The position numbers were made by a program, and so were the translations under genes. Positions 1 through 8,703 of a stretch of DNA of 64,000 nt are shown here, in pieces. The DNA lies in the NCBI RefSeq assembly GCF_039889165.1, contig NZ_JAYMYY010000001.1, positions 62,001 through 126,000 on the forward strand. Reading direction: 5' to 3'. Below the pieces are notes generated by a model. The model had not been told where the DNA came from and ran no database searches. It saw nothing but the letters and a program-made list of their open reading frames with translations. This DNA is from Pseudocitrobacter cyperus. Lineage in GTDB: Bacteria > Pseudomonadota > Gammaproteobacteria > Enterobacterales > Enterobacteriaceae. Each line of letters opens with the position of its first letter. Positions within the stretch are counted from its first letter, which is position 1.

Positions 1-565
1 ATAGGGCTTGTGCAATCTCTTCGCTGCTGCGTATACGGGCGATACGCGGGAAAATATGCGTCATGCTGCCCTGGTGCTGCTCCGTGCTGGCGGCGCTGCA
101 CGCATCTTCGGCAATCACCAGGTTGAAGCCGAGTTCCCAGGCGTTACGGGCGGTAGATTCAACACCGATGTTGGTGGAGATCCCGCATAATATAATGGTG
201 TCGATACCGCGACGGCGAAGCTGTAATTCGAGATCGGTGCCGTAGAATGCGCCCCACTGGCGCTTGATCACTTCAATATCGCTCTCTTTTTTCCCCAGAG
301 CCTGCGGATACGTCCACCAGTTTTCCGGCAGCGCATGCGCACCTGCTTGTGTATCTACGGGTTGTTTCAGCGCTTCGGCGAAATCAGCAGACCAGCCGAC
401 GCGCACCATCACCACCGGAGAGCCCGCAGCACGGCACTTTTCCGCCAGATGGGCGGCGCGGGCGACAACATCGCTCGCCGTATGCGGCCCACCTGCGAAA
501 GGCAGAATGCCCTCCTGGAGGTCAATAATCACCAGTGCGGTCTTTTGCGCATCTAAATTCAACAT
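1..565 (-). CDS. yecD: Isochorismatase-family hydrolase YecD (stop codon cut by window edge)
   Basis: The reverse strand reads an open frame of 188 codons that matches my memory of E. coli YecD in sequence and in its 188-residue length. Base 1 is the T of the expected stop codon, so only the last two bases are missing. An isochorismatase-type start is visible (LDAQKTALVIIDLQEG, with the catalytic-type Asp in VIIDLQ), as is a CGISTN segment carrying the family's nucleophile cysteine. I chose the ATG at 565, which has a GAGA motif about 8 bases upstream; an in-frame ATG at 577 is possible. The substrate is unknown. It is divergent from aspS. Confidence 0.9.
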   Translation of the reverse strand, partial: MLNLDAQKTALVIIDLQEGILPFAGGPHTASDVVARAAHLAEKCRAAGSPVVMVRVGWSADFAEALKQPVDTQAGAHALPENWWTYPQALGKKESDIEVIKRQWGAFYGTDLELQLRRRGIDTIILCGISTNIGVESTARNAWELGFNLVIAEDACSAASTEQHQGSMTHIFPRIARIRSSEEIAQAL

Positions 566-809
566 CACGTTTCTCATCTGAACAGGCAAACAGAGCAATA
601 CCTTACGACGTCTGACAGGTTATAACAGGGATATATTTTGTTAATTTTTGTGAGTCTGCGCAATAAGCGTTCAGCAAACGCGCGGATAAACCCCAGCGGG
701 CTTATCGCCAGCGAGAATTTCCAGTATAATAACCCCCTTTTTTCATCCAGTAGTGACATTCAGCAAAAGCTGCGACAGTTGTGCCTGCGGCTAAGTTAAG
801 GGATATCTC

Positions 810-2597
810 ATGCGTACAGAATATTGCGGACAGCTACGACTGTCCCACGTAGGGCAGCAAGTGACCCTGTGTGGTTGGGTCAACCGTCGTCGTGATCTCG
901 GTAGCCTTATCTTCATAGATATGCGTGACCGCGAAGGCATCGTACAGGTGTTTTTCGATCCGGATCGCGCGGATGCGTTAAAGCTGGCCTCCGAACTGCG
1001 TAATGAGTTCTGCATTCAGGTTACCGGCACCGTGCGTGCGCGCGACGGGAAAAACGTCAACGCCGACATGGCGACCGGCGAAATCGAAGTGCTTGCGTCT
1101 GATCTGACCATCATCAACCGTTCAGAATCGCTGCCGCTGGATTCAAACCACGTTAACACCGAAGAAGCGCGTCTGAAGTACCGCTACCTTGACCTGCGTC
1201 GCCCGGAAATGGCGCAACGCCTGAAAACGCGTGCCAAAATCACCAGCTTCGTGCGTCGCTTTATGGACGATCACGGTTTCCTCGATATCGAAACCCCGAT
1301 GCTGACCAAAGCCACGCCGGAAGGGGCGCGCGACTATCTGGTTCCGTCTCGTGTACACAAAGGCAAATTCTACGCGCTGCCGCAGTCTCCGCAGCTTTTC
1401 AAACAGTTGCTGATGATGTCCGGCTTTGACCGCTATTACCAGATAGTGAAATGCTTCCGTGACGAAGACCTGCGTGCCGATCGTCAGCCGGAATTTACCC
1501 AGATCGATGTGGAAACGTCCTTCCTGACCGCGCCGCAGGTGCGTGAAATAATGGAAGCGCTGATCCGCCAGTTGTGGCTGGAAATTAAAGGCGTCGATTT
1601 GGGTGATTTCCCTGTCATGACCTTCGCCGAAGCTGAACGCCGTTACGGTTCCGATAAACCGGATCTGCGTAACCCGATGGAGCTGGTGGACGTTGCTGAC
1701 CTGCTGAAAGACGTTGAGTTCGCGGTCTTCGCCGGCCCGGCAAACGATCCGAAAGGCCGCGTGGCGGCGCTGCGTGTACCTGGCGGTGCGGCGCTCACCC
1801 GTAAGCTCATCGACGAGTACGGTAACTTCGTCAAGATCTACGGCGCGAAAGGTCTGGCCTATATTAAAGTCAACGAACGTGCGAAAGGTCTTGAAGGCAT
1901 CAACAGCCCGGTGGCGAAATTCCTGAATGCGGACATCGTCGAAGCGATTCTTGAGCGCACCGGCGCGCAAGATGGCGATATGATCTTCTTCGGCGCGGAC
2001 AACAAAAAAGTGGTTGCCGATGCGCTGGGCGCGCTGCGTCTGAAACTGGGTAAAGACCTGAATCTGACCGATGAGTCCATGTGGGCGCCGCTGTGGGTTA
2101 TCGACTTCCCGATGTTTGAAGACGACGGCGAAGGCGGCCTGACCGCGATGCACCATCCGTTCACTTCACCGAAAGATATGACTGCAGACGAGCTGAAAGC
2201 GGCGCCGGAAGACGCGGTCGCCAATGCTTACGATATGGTCATCAACGGCTATGAAGTGGGCGGCGGTTCCGTGCGTATCCACCGTGGCGAAATGCAGCAG
2301 ACCGTGTTTGGCATTCTGGGCATTAATGAACAGGAACAGCGCGAGAAATTCGGCTTCCTGCTCGACGCCCTGAAATATGGTACGCCGCCGCATGCGGGTC
2401 TGGCATTCGGCCTTGACCGTCTGACCATGCTGCTGACCGGCACCGATAACATCCGTGACGTTATTGCCTTCCCGAAAACCACCGCGGCTGCCTGCCTGAT
2501 GACCGAAGCGCCAAGCTTCGCCAATCCGACAGCGCTGTCTGAACTGAGCATTCAGGTGGTAGCGAAGGAAGCGAAAGAGTCTGCGGAGAACAAGTAA
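810..2597 (+). CDS. aspS: Aspartyl-tRNA synthetase
   Basis: Charges tRNA-Asp with aspartate in the cytoplasm. The 595-residue protein (E. coli 590) shows the bacterial class IIb layout: an N-terminal OB-fold anticodon-binding domain (about 1-105), motif 1 (FVRRFMDDHGFLDIETP), motif 2 with FRDEDLRADRQPEFTQ, a bacterial GAD insertion (about 290-410) and motif 3 GLAFGLDRL near the end. The ATG follows GGGATATCTC. The stop lies one base before the nudB start codon, so the two genes are probably co-transcribed, as in E. coli. Confidence 0.98.
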   Translation: MRTEYCGQLRLSHVGQQVTLCGWVNRRRDLGSLIFIDMRDREGIVQVFFDPDRADALKLASELRNEFCIQVTGTVRARDGKNVNADMATGEIEVLASDLTIINRSESLPLDSNHVNTEEARLKYRYLDLRRPEMAQRLKTRAKITSFVRRFMDDHGFLDIETPMLTKATPEGARDYLVPSRVHKGKFYALPQSPQLFKQLLMMSGFDRYYQIVKCFRDEDLRADRQPEFTQIDVETSFLTAPQVREIMEALIRQLWLEIKGVDLGDFPVMTFAEAERRYGSDKPDLRNPMELVDVADLLKDVEFAVFAGPANDPKGRVAALRVPGGAALTRKLIDEYGNFVKIYGAKGLAYIKVNERAKGLEGINSPVAKFLNADIVEAILERTGAQDGDMIFFGADNKKVVADALGALRLKLGKDLNLTDESMWAPLWVIDFPMFEDDGEGGLTAMHHPFTSPKDMTADELKAAPEDAVANAYDMVINGYEVGGGSVRIHRGEMQQTVFGILGINEQEQREKFGFLLDALKYGTPPHAGLAFGLDRLTMLLTGTDNIRDVIAFPKTTAAACLMTEAPSFANPTALSELSIQVVAKEAKESAENK

Positions 2598-2598
2598 T

Positions 2599-3042
2599 AT
2601 GCCATTCAAGCGCCCTGTTTCGATTCTGGTGGTGATTTACGCCGAGGACACGAAGCGGGTGCTGATGCTACAGCGGCGCGACGATCCTGATTTCTGGCAG
2701 TCGGTAACCGGCAGCGTAGAAGAGGGGGAAACCGCGTCGCAGGCCGCCGCGCGTGAAGTAAAGGAAGAGGTCTCTGTTGATGTGTTCGCAGAGCGTCTGA
2801 ATCTTATGGATTGTCAGCGCACGGTGGAGTTTGAAATTTTTAGTCATTTACGTCATCGCTATGCGCCGGGCGTCATGCGCAATACCGAGTCCTGGTTTTG
2901 CCTCGCGCTCCCTCACGAACGGGAGGTCGTGTTCACTGAACATCTGACCTACCGCTGGGTTGATGCTGTGGACGCCGCAGCATTAACCAAGTCGTGGAGC
3001 AACCGGCAGGCGATTGAAGAGTTTGTAATTAACGCCGCCTGA
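2599..3042 (+). CDS. nudB: Dihydroneopterin triphosphate diphosphatase (Nudix)
   Basis: Nudix hydrolase that removes pyrophosphate from dihydroneopterin triphosphate in folate synthesis (role known from E. coli NudB). At 147 residues it is close to the E. coli length of 150. The Nudix box G-x5-E-x7-REVKEEV lies at about residues 38-58. The start follows the aspS stop after a single base, so translation is probably coupled. yebC follows 27 bases downstream. Confidence 0.95.
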   Translation: MPFKRPVSILVVIYAEDTKRVLMLQRRDDPDFWQSVTGSVEEGETASQAAAREVKEEVSVDVFAERLNLMDCQRTVEFEIFSHLRHRYAPGVMRNTESWFCLALPHEREVVFTEHLTYRWVDAVDAAALTKSWSNRQAIEEFVINAA

Positions 3043-3069
3043 GAAGGCGCGCTTTTCGAGGAAATATTT

Positions 3070-3810
3070 ATGGCAGGTCATAGTAAATGGGCCAACACCA
3101 AACACCGCAAAGCGGCACAGGATGCCAAGCGCGGTAAAATCTTCACCAAAATCATTCGCGAGCTGGTAACGGCTGCGCGTCTGGGCGGCGGCGACGCTGG
3201 CTCAAACCCGCGTCTTCGTGCGGCGATTGATAAAGCGCTGTCAAACAACATGACGCGTGACACTCTGAACCGTGCTATCGCGCGCGGCGTCGGCGGTGAC
3301 GAAGATGCAAACATGGAAACCATCATTTATGAAGGTTACGGCCCTGGCGGTACTGCGGTGATGGTGGAATGTCTGTCTGACAACCGTAACCGTACCGTCG
3401 CTGAAGTGCGTCATGCCTTCACTAAAACCGGTGGTAACCTGGGTACTGACGGTTCTGTTGCTTACCTGTTCAGCAAAAAAGGCGTGATCTCCTTCGAGAA
3501 AGGCGACGAAGACGCCATCATGGAAGCGGCGCTGGAAGCGGGTGCTGAAGATGTGGTGACCTACGACGATGGCGCGATCGACGTGTATACCGCATGGGAA
3601 GAGATGGGCGCAGTACGCGATGCGCTGGAAGCTGCCGGCCTGAAAGCCGACGAAGCGGAAGTTTCCATGATCCCGTCGACCAAAGCGGACATGGATGCAG
3701 AAACTGCGCCGAAACTGCTGCGTCTGATCGATATGCTGGAAGACTGCGATGATGTGCAGGAAGTCTACCATAACGGTGAGATCTCTGATGAGGTAGCAGC
3801 GACGCTGTAA
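3070..3810 (+). CDS. yebC: YebC/TACO1-family translation or transcription factor
   Basis: A 246-residue protein with the unmistakable YebC family start MAGHSKWANTKHRK and no membrane segments. The family is conserved in bacteria and mitochondria (TACO1). Members have been described as DNA-binding regulators, and more recently as factors that help ribosomes through difficult proline stretches. The position nudB-yebC-ruvC is the standard enterobacterial arrangement. The ATG has GAGGAAATATT upstream. Confidence 0.96.
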   Translation: MAGHSKWANTKHRKAAQDAKRGKIFTKIIRELVTAARLGGGDAGSNPRLRAAIDKALSNNMTRDTLNRAIARGVGGDEDANMETIIYEGYGPGGTAVMVECLSDNRNRTVAEVRHAFTKTGGNLGTDGSVAYLFSKKGVISFEKGDEDAIMEAALEAGAEDVVTYDDGAIDVYTAWEEMGAVRDALEAAGLKADEAEVSMIPSTKADMDAETAPKLLRLIDMLEDCDDVQEVYHNGEISDEVAATL

Positions 3811-3843
3811 TGGCGCCGTTCACTCAACAGCCGGAGGTGCGTG

Positions 3844-4365
3844 TTGTCGATTATTCTCGGGATTGACCCCGGCTCACGCATCACCGGTTACGGCGTCATC
3901 CGCCAGGTCGGCAGGCAGCTTACCTATCTCGGTAGCGGCTGCATTCGAACCAAAGTGGATGACCTGCCGTCCCGTCTGAAGCTTATCTACGCTGGCGTTA
4001 GCGAAATCATCACTCAGTTTCAGCCTGATTTTTTTGCCATTGAGCAGGTCTTTATGGCCAAGAACGCCGACTCCGCGTTAAAGCTGGGGCAGGCGCGCGG
4101 CGTGGCGATTGTCGCGGCGGTGAATCAGGATCTCCCGGTGTTCGAATATGCCGCCCGTCAGGTCAAGCAGACTGTCGTCGGCATTGGTAGCGCGGAAAAA
4201 AGCCAGGTGCAGCACATGGTGCGCACCTTGCTGAAACTCCCCGCCAACCCGCAGGCCGATGCCGCCGATGCGCTGGCGATTGCCATCACCCACTGCCATG
4301 TCAGCCAGAATGCGATGCAAATGAGTGAATCGCGGCTGAATCTGGCGAGAGGGCGACTGCGTTAG
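3844..4365 (+). CDS. ruvC: Crossover junction endodeoxyribonuclease RuvC
   Basis: Holliday-junction resolvase that nicks junctions brought by RuvAB. The protein keeps the RNase H-type acidic residues: the Asp of GIDPGS at the N terminus, the Glu of AIEQVF and the paired Asps in ADAADALA. I chose the TTG start at 3844. It gives 173 residues, the E. coli length, and sits 6 bases after a GGAGG at 3833-3837; the alternative GTG at 3841 would be only 3 bases from it. It is separated from ruvAB by yebB and two accessory ORFs. It converges directly on yebB. Confidence 0.95.
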   Translation: MSIILGIDPGSRITGYGVIRQVGRQLTYLGSGCIRTKVDDLPSRLKLIYAGVSEIITQFQPDFFAIEQVFMAKNADSALKLGQARGVAIVAAVNQDLPVFEYAARQVKQTVVGIGSAEKSQVQHMVRTLLKLPANPQADAADALAIAITHCHVSQNAMQMSESRLNLARGRLR

Positions 4366-4968
4366 TTATATCGCCTCAGCCATTTCTGGCTGAGGCGTTT
4401 CTATCCCTTTTGCATCAATCAGCACTAAATTCGGATGGTGCCACAGGCTGGCAGGCGTGACGGTTTTACGCTCCCACGGAATTGAACCCAAAAACCAGAA
4501 CTTCCAGAAGGTGAGTTTTGCGCCAGGATTGCTGTGCAGCAGATTACCAAACGTTTCAATTTCCCCGACCGGAATACATAACGCCTCTTTATAGATATCA
4601 AAGACAAACTTCGAGCAGAACTGGCGCGCAGAGTCATATTTAAAACCGGTGTGATAGAGTTTGTGCAGGCGGCCAGGAACCCTTTCAACCAGGGCGAGTT
4701 TCTGTTCAGCCGTTAACCCTCCGGCCAGGCGGCGGACGGCGTAGCGCTGCCCGGTGGAGCGTTGAATAAAACGCGACAGCGTGGTGATCGTTGAGAGTGG
4801 TACGCGGCTTTCCGCCACCAGATAATCTTCACTATTGTGCCCGATGATAATCCCTACGTGGTTGCTCCAGCACCGAGAGGCGGTGGAGATTTGCCCAAAC
4901 AGGCGAGCACCGATAGCGGTAAATACGATATCACCGGTTTCATATTTAACAGGATAATTGATGTCCAT
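4366..4968 (-). CDS. yebB: YebB, DUF830-type protein
   Basis: A 200-residue protein with the length and sequence character of E. coli YebB (YiiX/YebB family, remotely related to NlpC/P60 cysteine peptidases). A family-typical GDIVFTAIG start is followed by HVGIIIG, and a C is found in RQFCSKFVFD. No signal peptide is obvious. Substrate and function are unknown. The reading frame abuts the ruvC stop tail to tail with no spacer. Confidence 0.9.
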   Translation of the reverse strand: MDINYPVKYETGDIVFTAIGARLFGQISTASRCWSNHVGIIIGHNSEDYLVAESRVPLSTITTLSRFIQRSTGQRYAVRRLAGGLTAEQKLALVERVPGRLHKLYHTGFKYDSARQFCSKFVFDIYKEALCIPVGEIETFGNLLHSNPGAKLTFWKFWFLGSIPWERKTVTPASLWHHPNLVLIDAKGIETPQPEMAEAI

Positions 4969-5031
4969 AATTTCAATCCATTATTCATCTATAAATGAGG
5001 TTGTTTCTTTCCTGATGAGAAAGAATTAGCA

Positions 5032-5320
5032 TTGCACCGGAATAATGACAAGGACTGTTTTATACATAAATTCTTTAAAGTTATCCCTGGGCTTTTATTT
5101 AGTTATGCTGTGAATGTATTAGCCGCAACGACCCAGAGCGCAGTGAGTGCTGAAATTAGCGTAACGCAGAACAATCAGGCTGTTTTTTGCAATTCATCAT
5201 GACCCTTCCGGTGATCTATCCGACCTGGTTAATGCGTTGATTATAACGGGTTGGCGCCAGCAGATGATAAAAATATGCCCTTTCCCCCAACAATTGATAG
5301 TCACAGGTGATGTGCAGTGA
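5032..5320 (+). pseudogene. Small secreted-type protein broken by a frameshift in a T6 run
   Basis: Two short reading frames join into one 95-codon frame if one T is removed from the six-T run at 5183-5188. The first frame starts at a possible TTG (5032) and encodes a basic, then hydrophobic, segment ending VLAATTQS that resembles a signal peptide, followed by AEISVTQNNQAVF. The second frame reads HHDPSGDLSDLVNALIITG and ends in TGA at 5318-5320. That stop overlaps the GTG start of the next gene as GTGA, the usual pattern of coupled genes, so the second frame is probably real coding sequence. I do not recognise the family. It could be a pseudogene, a phase-variable gene, a +1 frameshift site or a sequencing error. 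Confidence 0.5.
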
Positions 5321-6033
5321 AAAATAACAGTGAAACATTTTTTATTACGCTGATGCTCCTGCTGGTGAGTCGGATCGCGATGGCTGATCCCATTGAACCG
5401 AATGATGATAGCTGCCGACAGTATGAACAATATGCACGATGGGTGAAGCAGGGGAGCGGCAGTGATGAGCAAAAATTAATGCGCCTGAACAGGTATATAA
5501 ATTATTATTATGATGAATACGCAAGCAGTTGCGACAGTTTTGATAAGGACAAAGACGAATATTTGCAGCGGGTCTTTGCTTATGTGCAGAGTAGTTTTCC
5601 GGTGACGCCTTCGCTGGTGCTGGAATGTACCACCATCACTGATGATGACATCTGTGATGGCGACCGCGACTGGACTTCGCATTTATTTTTACTCAGTGAT
5701 GAAAGAAAACTTCGGCGCCCTTTGCCGTTCAAATCAAATGAAGTGTTCTTGCCTTATAGCAAAATGTATATTCCTGATATGGAAATGTTTGTTTCATTTG
5801 CTCGCTATCGCTACTCCTTGACAGGTGTTTATTATTATTTTCACTCAGGCTCAAAGAGCCAGCATATAAAATTATTACCTGGCCCACAAAAAGGGGAATT
5901 TGTTTCACTGGACACAAAGAAAATCAACGAGCAGGGGACGATTGCCTGCCAAAGAAGTGACTCCTGTAGCCGACTTACCGCGATTTATAAGCGGGACGAT
6001 TATCACTATCTTAAAGCGGTCTGGTATTACTGA
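5317..6033 (+). CDS. Unrecognised secreted protein, 238 residues
   Basis: I do not recognise this protein. It starts with a GTG preceded by AGGTGA at 7 bases. It has a probable Sec signal peptide: about 6 polar residues, a hydrophobic core FFITLMLLLV, and a likely cut after IAMA. The mature part is acidic and very tyrosine-rich (YINYYYDEY, YYYFH), with several cysteines including CQRSDSC near the C terminus, consistent with disulfides in the periplasm or outside. It overlaps the frameshifted ORF upstream by four bases. The gene is more AT-rich than its neighbours and absent from the E. coli layout between yebB and ruvA, which suggests acquisition. Confidence 0.75.
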   Translation: MKNNSETFFITLMLLLVSRIAMADPIEPNDDSCRQYEQYARWVKQGSGSDEQKLMRLNRYINYYYDEYASSCDSFDKDKDEYLQRVFAYVQSSFPVTPSLVLECTTITDDDICDGDRDWTSHLFLLSDERKLRRPLPFKSNEVFLPYSKMYIPDMEMFVSFARYRYSLTGVYYYFHSGSKSQHIKLLPGPQKGEFVSLDTKKINEQGTIACQRSDSCSRLTAIYKRDDYHYLKAVWYY

Positions 6034-6154
6034 TATTGCGTATCTGCTCTTCTCTCCCTGCTTCTGCACAGGTTGAAAGCGCGCCGGGGAGGGGCAAGCC
6101 GGCCGTTTCCTTTAGCCCCCCGTGCCGGGCGAAGCATTTTAATTTCATCCTCCG

Positions 6155-6170
6155 CTGGATATCTATCCAG
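6155..6170. promoter_or_regulatory. LexA (SOS) box upstream of ruvAB
   Basis: The 16-base palindrome CTGGATATCTATCCAG matches the LexA consensus CTG-N10-CAG. It lies 53 bases before the ruvA start, where E. coli has its ruvAB SOS operator. Damage-inducible control of ruvAB is inferred from this. Confidence 0.88.
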
Positions 6171-6222
6171 CGTTTTTTTATGATACACCTTCGTATCAGA
6201 GCCATTAACGCAGGAGCGTCAT

Positions 6223-6834
6223 GTGATAGGCAGACTCAGAGGCATTATTCTCGAAAAACAACCCCCGTTAGTACTGCTGGAGACGGGCGGCGTCGGCTAT
6301 GAAGTCCATATGCCGATGACCTGCTTCTATGAGCTGCCGGAAGCGGGGCAGGAAGCCATCATCTTCACCCACTTTGTGGTGCGCGAAGATGCACAGTTGC
6401 TGTACGGCTTTAACAACAAACAGGAACGCACCCTGTTTAAAGAACTGATTAAAACCAACGGGGTAGGCCCCAAACTGGCGCTCGCGATCCTCTCCGGCAT
6501 GTCGGCGCAGCAGTTTGTCAATGCCGTTGAGCGTGAAGAGCCTGCCGCGCTGGTGAAACTGCCGGGTATCGGTAAAAAAACCGCCGAGCGTCTGATTGTC
6601 GAAATGAAAGACCGCTTCAAGGGGCTGCACGGCGACCTGTTTACGCCAGCCGCCGATCTGGTGCTTACCTCTCCGGCAAGCCCGGCGACGGACGATGCCG
6701 AACAGGAAGCGGTTGCCGCTCTGGTGGCGCTGGGCTATAAACCTCAGGAAGCCAGCCGGATGATTAGCAAAATCGCGCGTCCGGATGCCAATAGCGAAAC
6801 ATTGATCCGCGAAGCGTTACGCGCTGCGCTGTGA
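6223..6834 (+). CDS. ruvA: Holliday junction DNA helicase subunit RuvA
   Basis: RuvA tetramers bind Holliday junctions and load RuvB for branch migration. The protein has 203 residues like E. coli, with an N-terminal OB fold (MIGRLRG start), helix-hairpin-helix motifs (NGVGPKLALAIL and LPGIGKKTAERLI) and a C-terminal RuvB-contacting domain. The GTG start sits inside ATGTGA and follows CAGGAG, so the overlapping ATG (immediately followed by TGA) is not used. ruvB starts 8 bases after its stop. A LexA box lies upstream. Confidence 0.97.
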   Translation: MIGRLRGIILEKQPPLVLLETGGVGYEVHMPMTCFYELPEAGQEAIIFTHFVVREDAQLLYGFNNKQERTLFKELIKTNGVGPKLALAILSGMSAQQFVNAVEREEPAALVKLPGIGKKTAERLIVEMKDRFKGLHGDLFTPAADLVLTSPASPATDDAEQEAVAALVALGYKPQEASRMISKIARPDANSETLIREALRAAL

Positions 6835-6842
6835 GGTAGAGG

Positions 6843-7853
6843 ATGATTGAAGCAGACCGCCTGATTAGTGCAGAAAGCACCTTGCCGGAAGACATCGTCG
6901 ACCGTGCCATCAGGCCCAAATTGCTGGAAGAGTATATTGGCCAGCCGCAAGTGCGATCGCAGATGGAGATTTTCATCCAGGCCGCGAAACTGCGCGGAGA
7001 TGCGCTCGACCATCTGCTGATATTCGGCCCGCCAGGGCTCGGTAAGACGACGCTTGCCAACATTGTCGCCAATGAGATGGGCGTTAATCTGCGTACCACT
7101 TCTGGCCCGGTGCTGGAAAAGGCAGGCGATCTGGCAGCGATGCTGACCAACCTCGAACCGCATGATGTGCTGTTTATCGATGAAATCCACCGTCTTTCGC
7201 CAGTTGTGGAAGAGGTGCTCTATCCGGCGATGGAGGATTATCAGCTTGATATCATGATTGGCGAAGGCCCGGCGGCACGTTCAATCAAAATCGATCTGCC
7301 GCCGTTTACTCTGATTGGCGCGACCACCCGCGCGGGGTCGTTAACCTCGCCGCTGCGCGACCGTTTCGGTATTGTGCAGCGTCTGGAGTTTTATCAGGTT
7401 CCCGATTTACAGCACATTGTGGGACGCAGTGCCCGCTATATGGGGCTGGAGATGAGCGAAGAAGGTGCGCTGGAAGTCGCGCGCCGGGCGCGGGGCACGC
7501 CGCGTATCGCAAACCGTCTGTTGCGACGCGTCCGTGATTTTGCGGAAGTGAAACACGATGGTAGCATTTCGGCAGACATCGCCGCGCAGGCGCTGGATAT
7601 GCTGAACGTAGATGCAGAAGGGTTCGACTATATGGACCGCAAACTGCTGCTGGCGGTAATTGACAAGTTCTTCGGCGGCCCGGTTGGCCTGGATAACCTG
7701 GCGGCGGCGATTGGTGAAGAGCGGGAAACGATTGAAGACGTGCTTGAGCCCTACCTGATTCAGCAGGGCTTTTTGCAGCGTACACCGCGAGGGCGTATGG
7801 CGACGGTTCGCGCGTGGAATCACTTCGGCATTACGCCGCCGGAAATGCCCTAA
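6843..7853 (+). CDS. ruvB: Holliday junction branch migration ATPase RuvB
   Basis: AAA+ motor of the RuvABC resolvasome. The 336 residues match E. coli in length. Walker A is GPPGLGKT at 62-69, Walker B FIDEIH ends near 116, sensor 1 is GATTRAG, and a C-terminal winged helix carries the family's QRTPRGR motif. It is in an operon with ruvA and is expected to share its SOS control. Confidence 0.98.
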   Translation: MIEADRLISAESTLPEDIVDRAIRPKLLEEYIGQPQVRSQMEIFIQAAKLRGDALDHLLIFGPPGLGKTTLANIVANEMGVNLRTTSGPVLEKAGDLAAMLTNLEPHDVLFIDEIHRLSPVVEEVLYPAMEDYQLDIMIGEGPAARSIKIDLPPFTLIGATTRAGSLTSPLRDRFGIVQRLEFYQVPDLQHIVGRSARYMGLEMSEEGALEVARRARGTPRIANRLLRRVRDFAEVKHDGSISADIAAQALDMLNVDAEGFDYMDRKLLLAVIDKFFGGPVGLDNLAAAIGEERETIEDVLEPYLIQQGFLQRTPRGRMATVRAWNHFGITPPEMP

Positions 7854-7917
7854 GCACATCCGACCCGGGGAATCGCACGTTCCTGCAGGCCGGAGAAGCG
7901 CAGCGCCATCCGGCATT

Positions 7918-8703
7918 TCACTGAGACTGCTTCTTCATCATGCTGAAAATAAACAAGGCTGCCGCGCATAACACGACGGACGGGCCCGCAGGCGTGTCGT
8001 AAAACGCTGAGAAGGTCAGCCCACCCGTAACGGCAATCATCCCAACGGCCACGGCAATTCCCGCCATCTGCTCAGGTGTGCGGGCAAAGCGGCGCGCCGT
8101 TGCTGCGGGAATAATCAGCAATGAGGTGATTATCAATGCACCGACAAACTTCATTGCTACGCCGATGGTTAATGCTGTCACCAGCATCAACAGCAGTTTC
8201 ACGCGCTGTAGCTTCACGCCATCGACAAAGGCCAGATCCGGGCTGATAGTCATCGACAGCAGGTTACGCCACTGCCAGAAGAGGATCGCCAGCACGATAA
8301 CCACGCCAATGGCGATGGAAACCAGATCTTCCGGCGTCACCGCCAGCAAGTCACCAAACAAATACGCCATCAGATCAACGCGAATGTTCGACATCAGGCT
8401 GACCACGACCAGACCCAGCGACAGCGCGCTATGCGCCATAATCCCCAGCAGCGTATCCACCGCCAGGTGAGGGCGTTTTTCCAGCCATACCAGACCGCCG
8501 GCTAACAGCAGCGTCACCGCAATCACCGCATAAAAAGGGTTTACATCCAGCAGCAGGCCAAAGGCGACGCCGAGCAGTGACGCATGCGCCAGGGTATCGC
8601 CAAAATAGGACATCCGACGCCAGACAACGAACGAACCTAACGGGCCCGCGGCGCAAGCTAACATCATCCCGGCAAGCCAGCCGGGCAATAACAATTCAAT
8701 CAT
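7918..8703 (-). CDS. znuB: Zinc ABC transporter permease ZnuB
   Basis: Inner-membrane permease of the high-affinity zinc importer. The 261 residues contain about eight hydrophobic segments of the ABC-3 metal permease family, beginning LLLPGWLAGMMLACAAGPLGS. Its start overlaps the znuC stop by four bases, so the two are translationally coupled. It is transcribed away from znuA from a shared regulatory region. Confidence 0.97.
   Translation of the reverse strand: MIELLLPGWLAGMMLACAAGPLGSFVVWRRMSYFGDTLAHASLLGVAFGLLLDVNPFYAVIAVTLLLAGGLVWLEKRPHLAVDTLLGIMAHSALSLGLVVVSLMSNIRVDLMAYLFGDLLAVTPEDLVSIAIGVVIVLAILFWQWRNLLSMTISPDLAFVDGVKLQRVKLLLMLVTALTIGVAMKFVGALIITSLLIIPAATARRFARTPEQMAGIAVAVGMIAVTGGLTFSAFYDTPAGPSVVLCAAALFIFSMMKKQSQ

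Noticed and set aside
1143..2156. 337-codon open frame antisense to aspS
   Set aside because: It is a shadow of high-GC aspS coding sequence on the opposite strand, with no ribosome site and no recognisable family.
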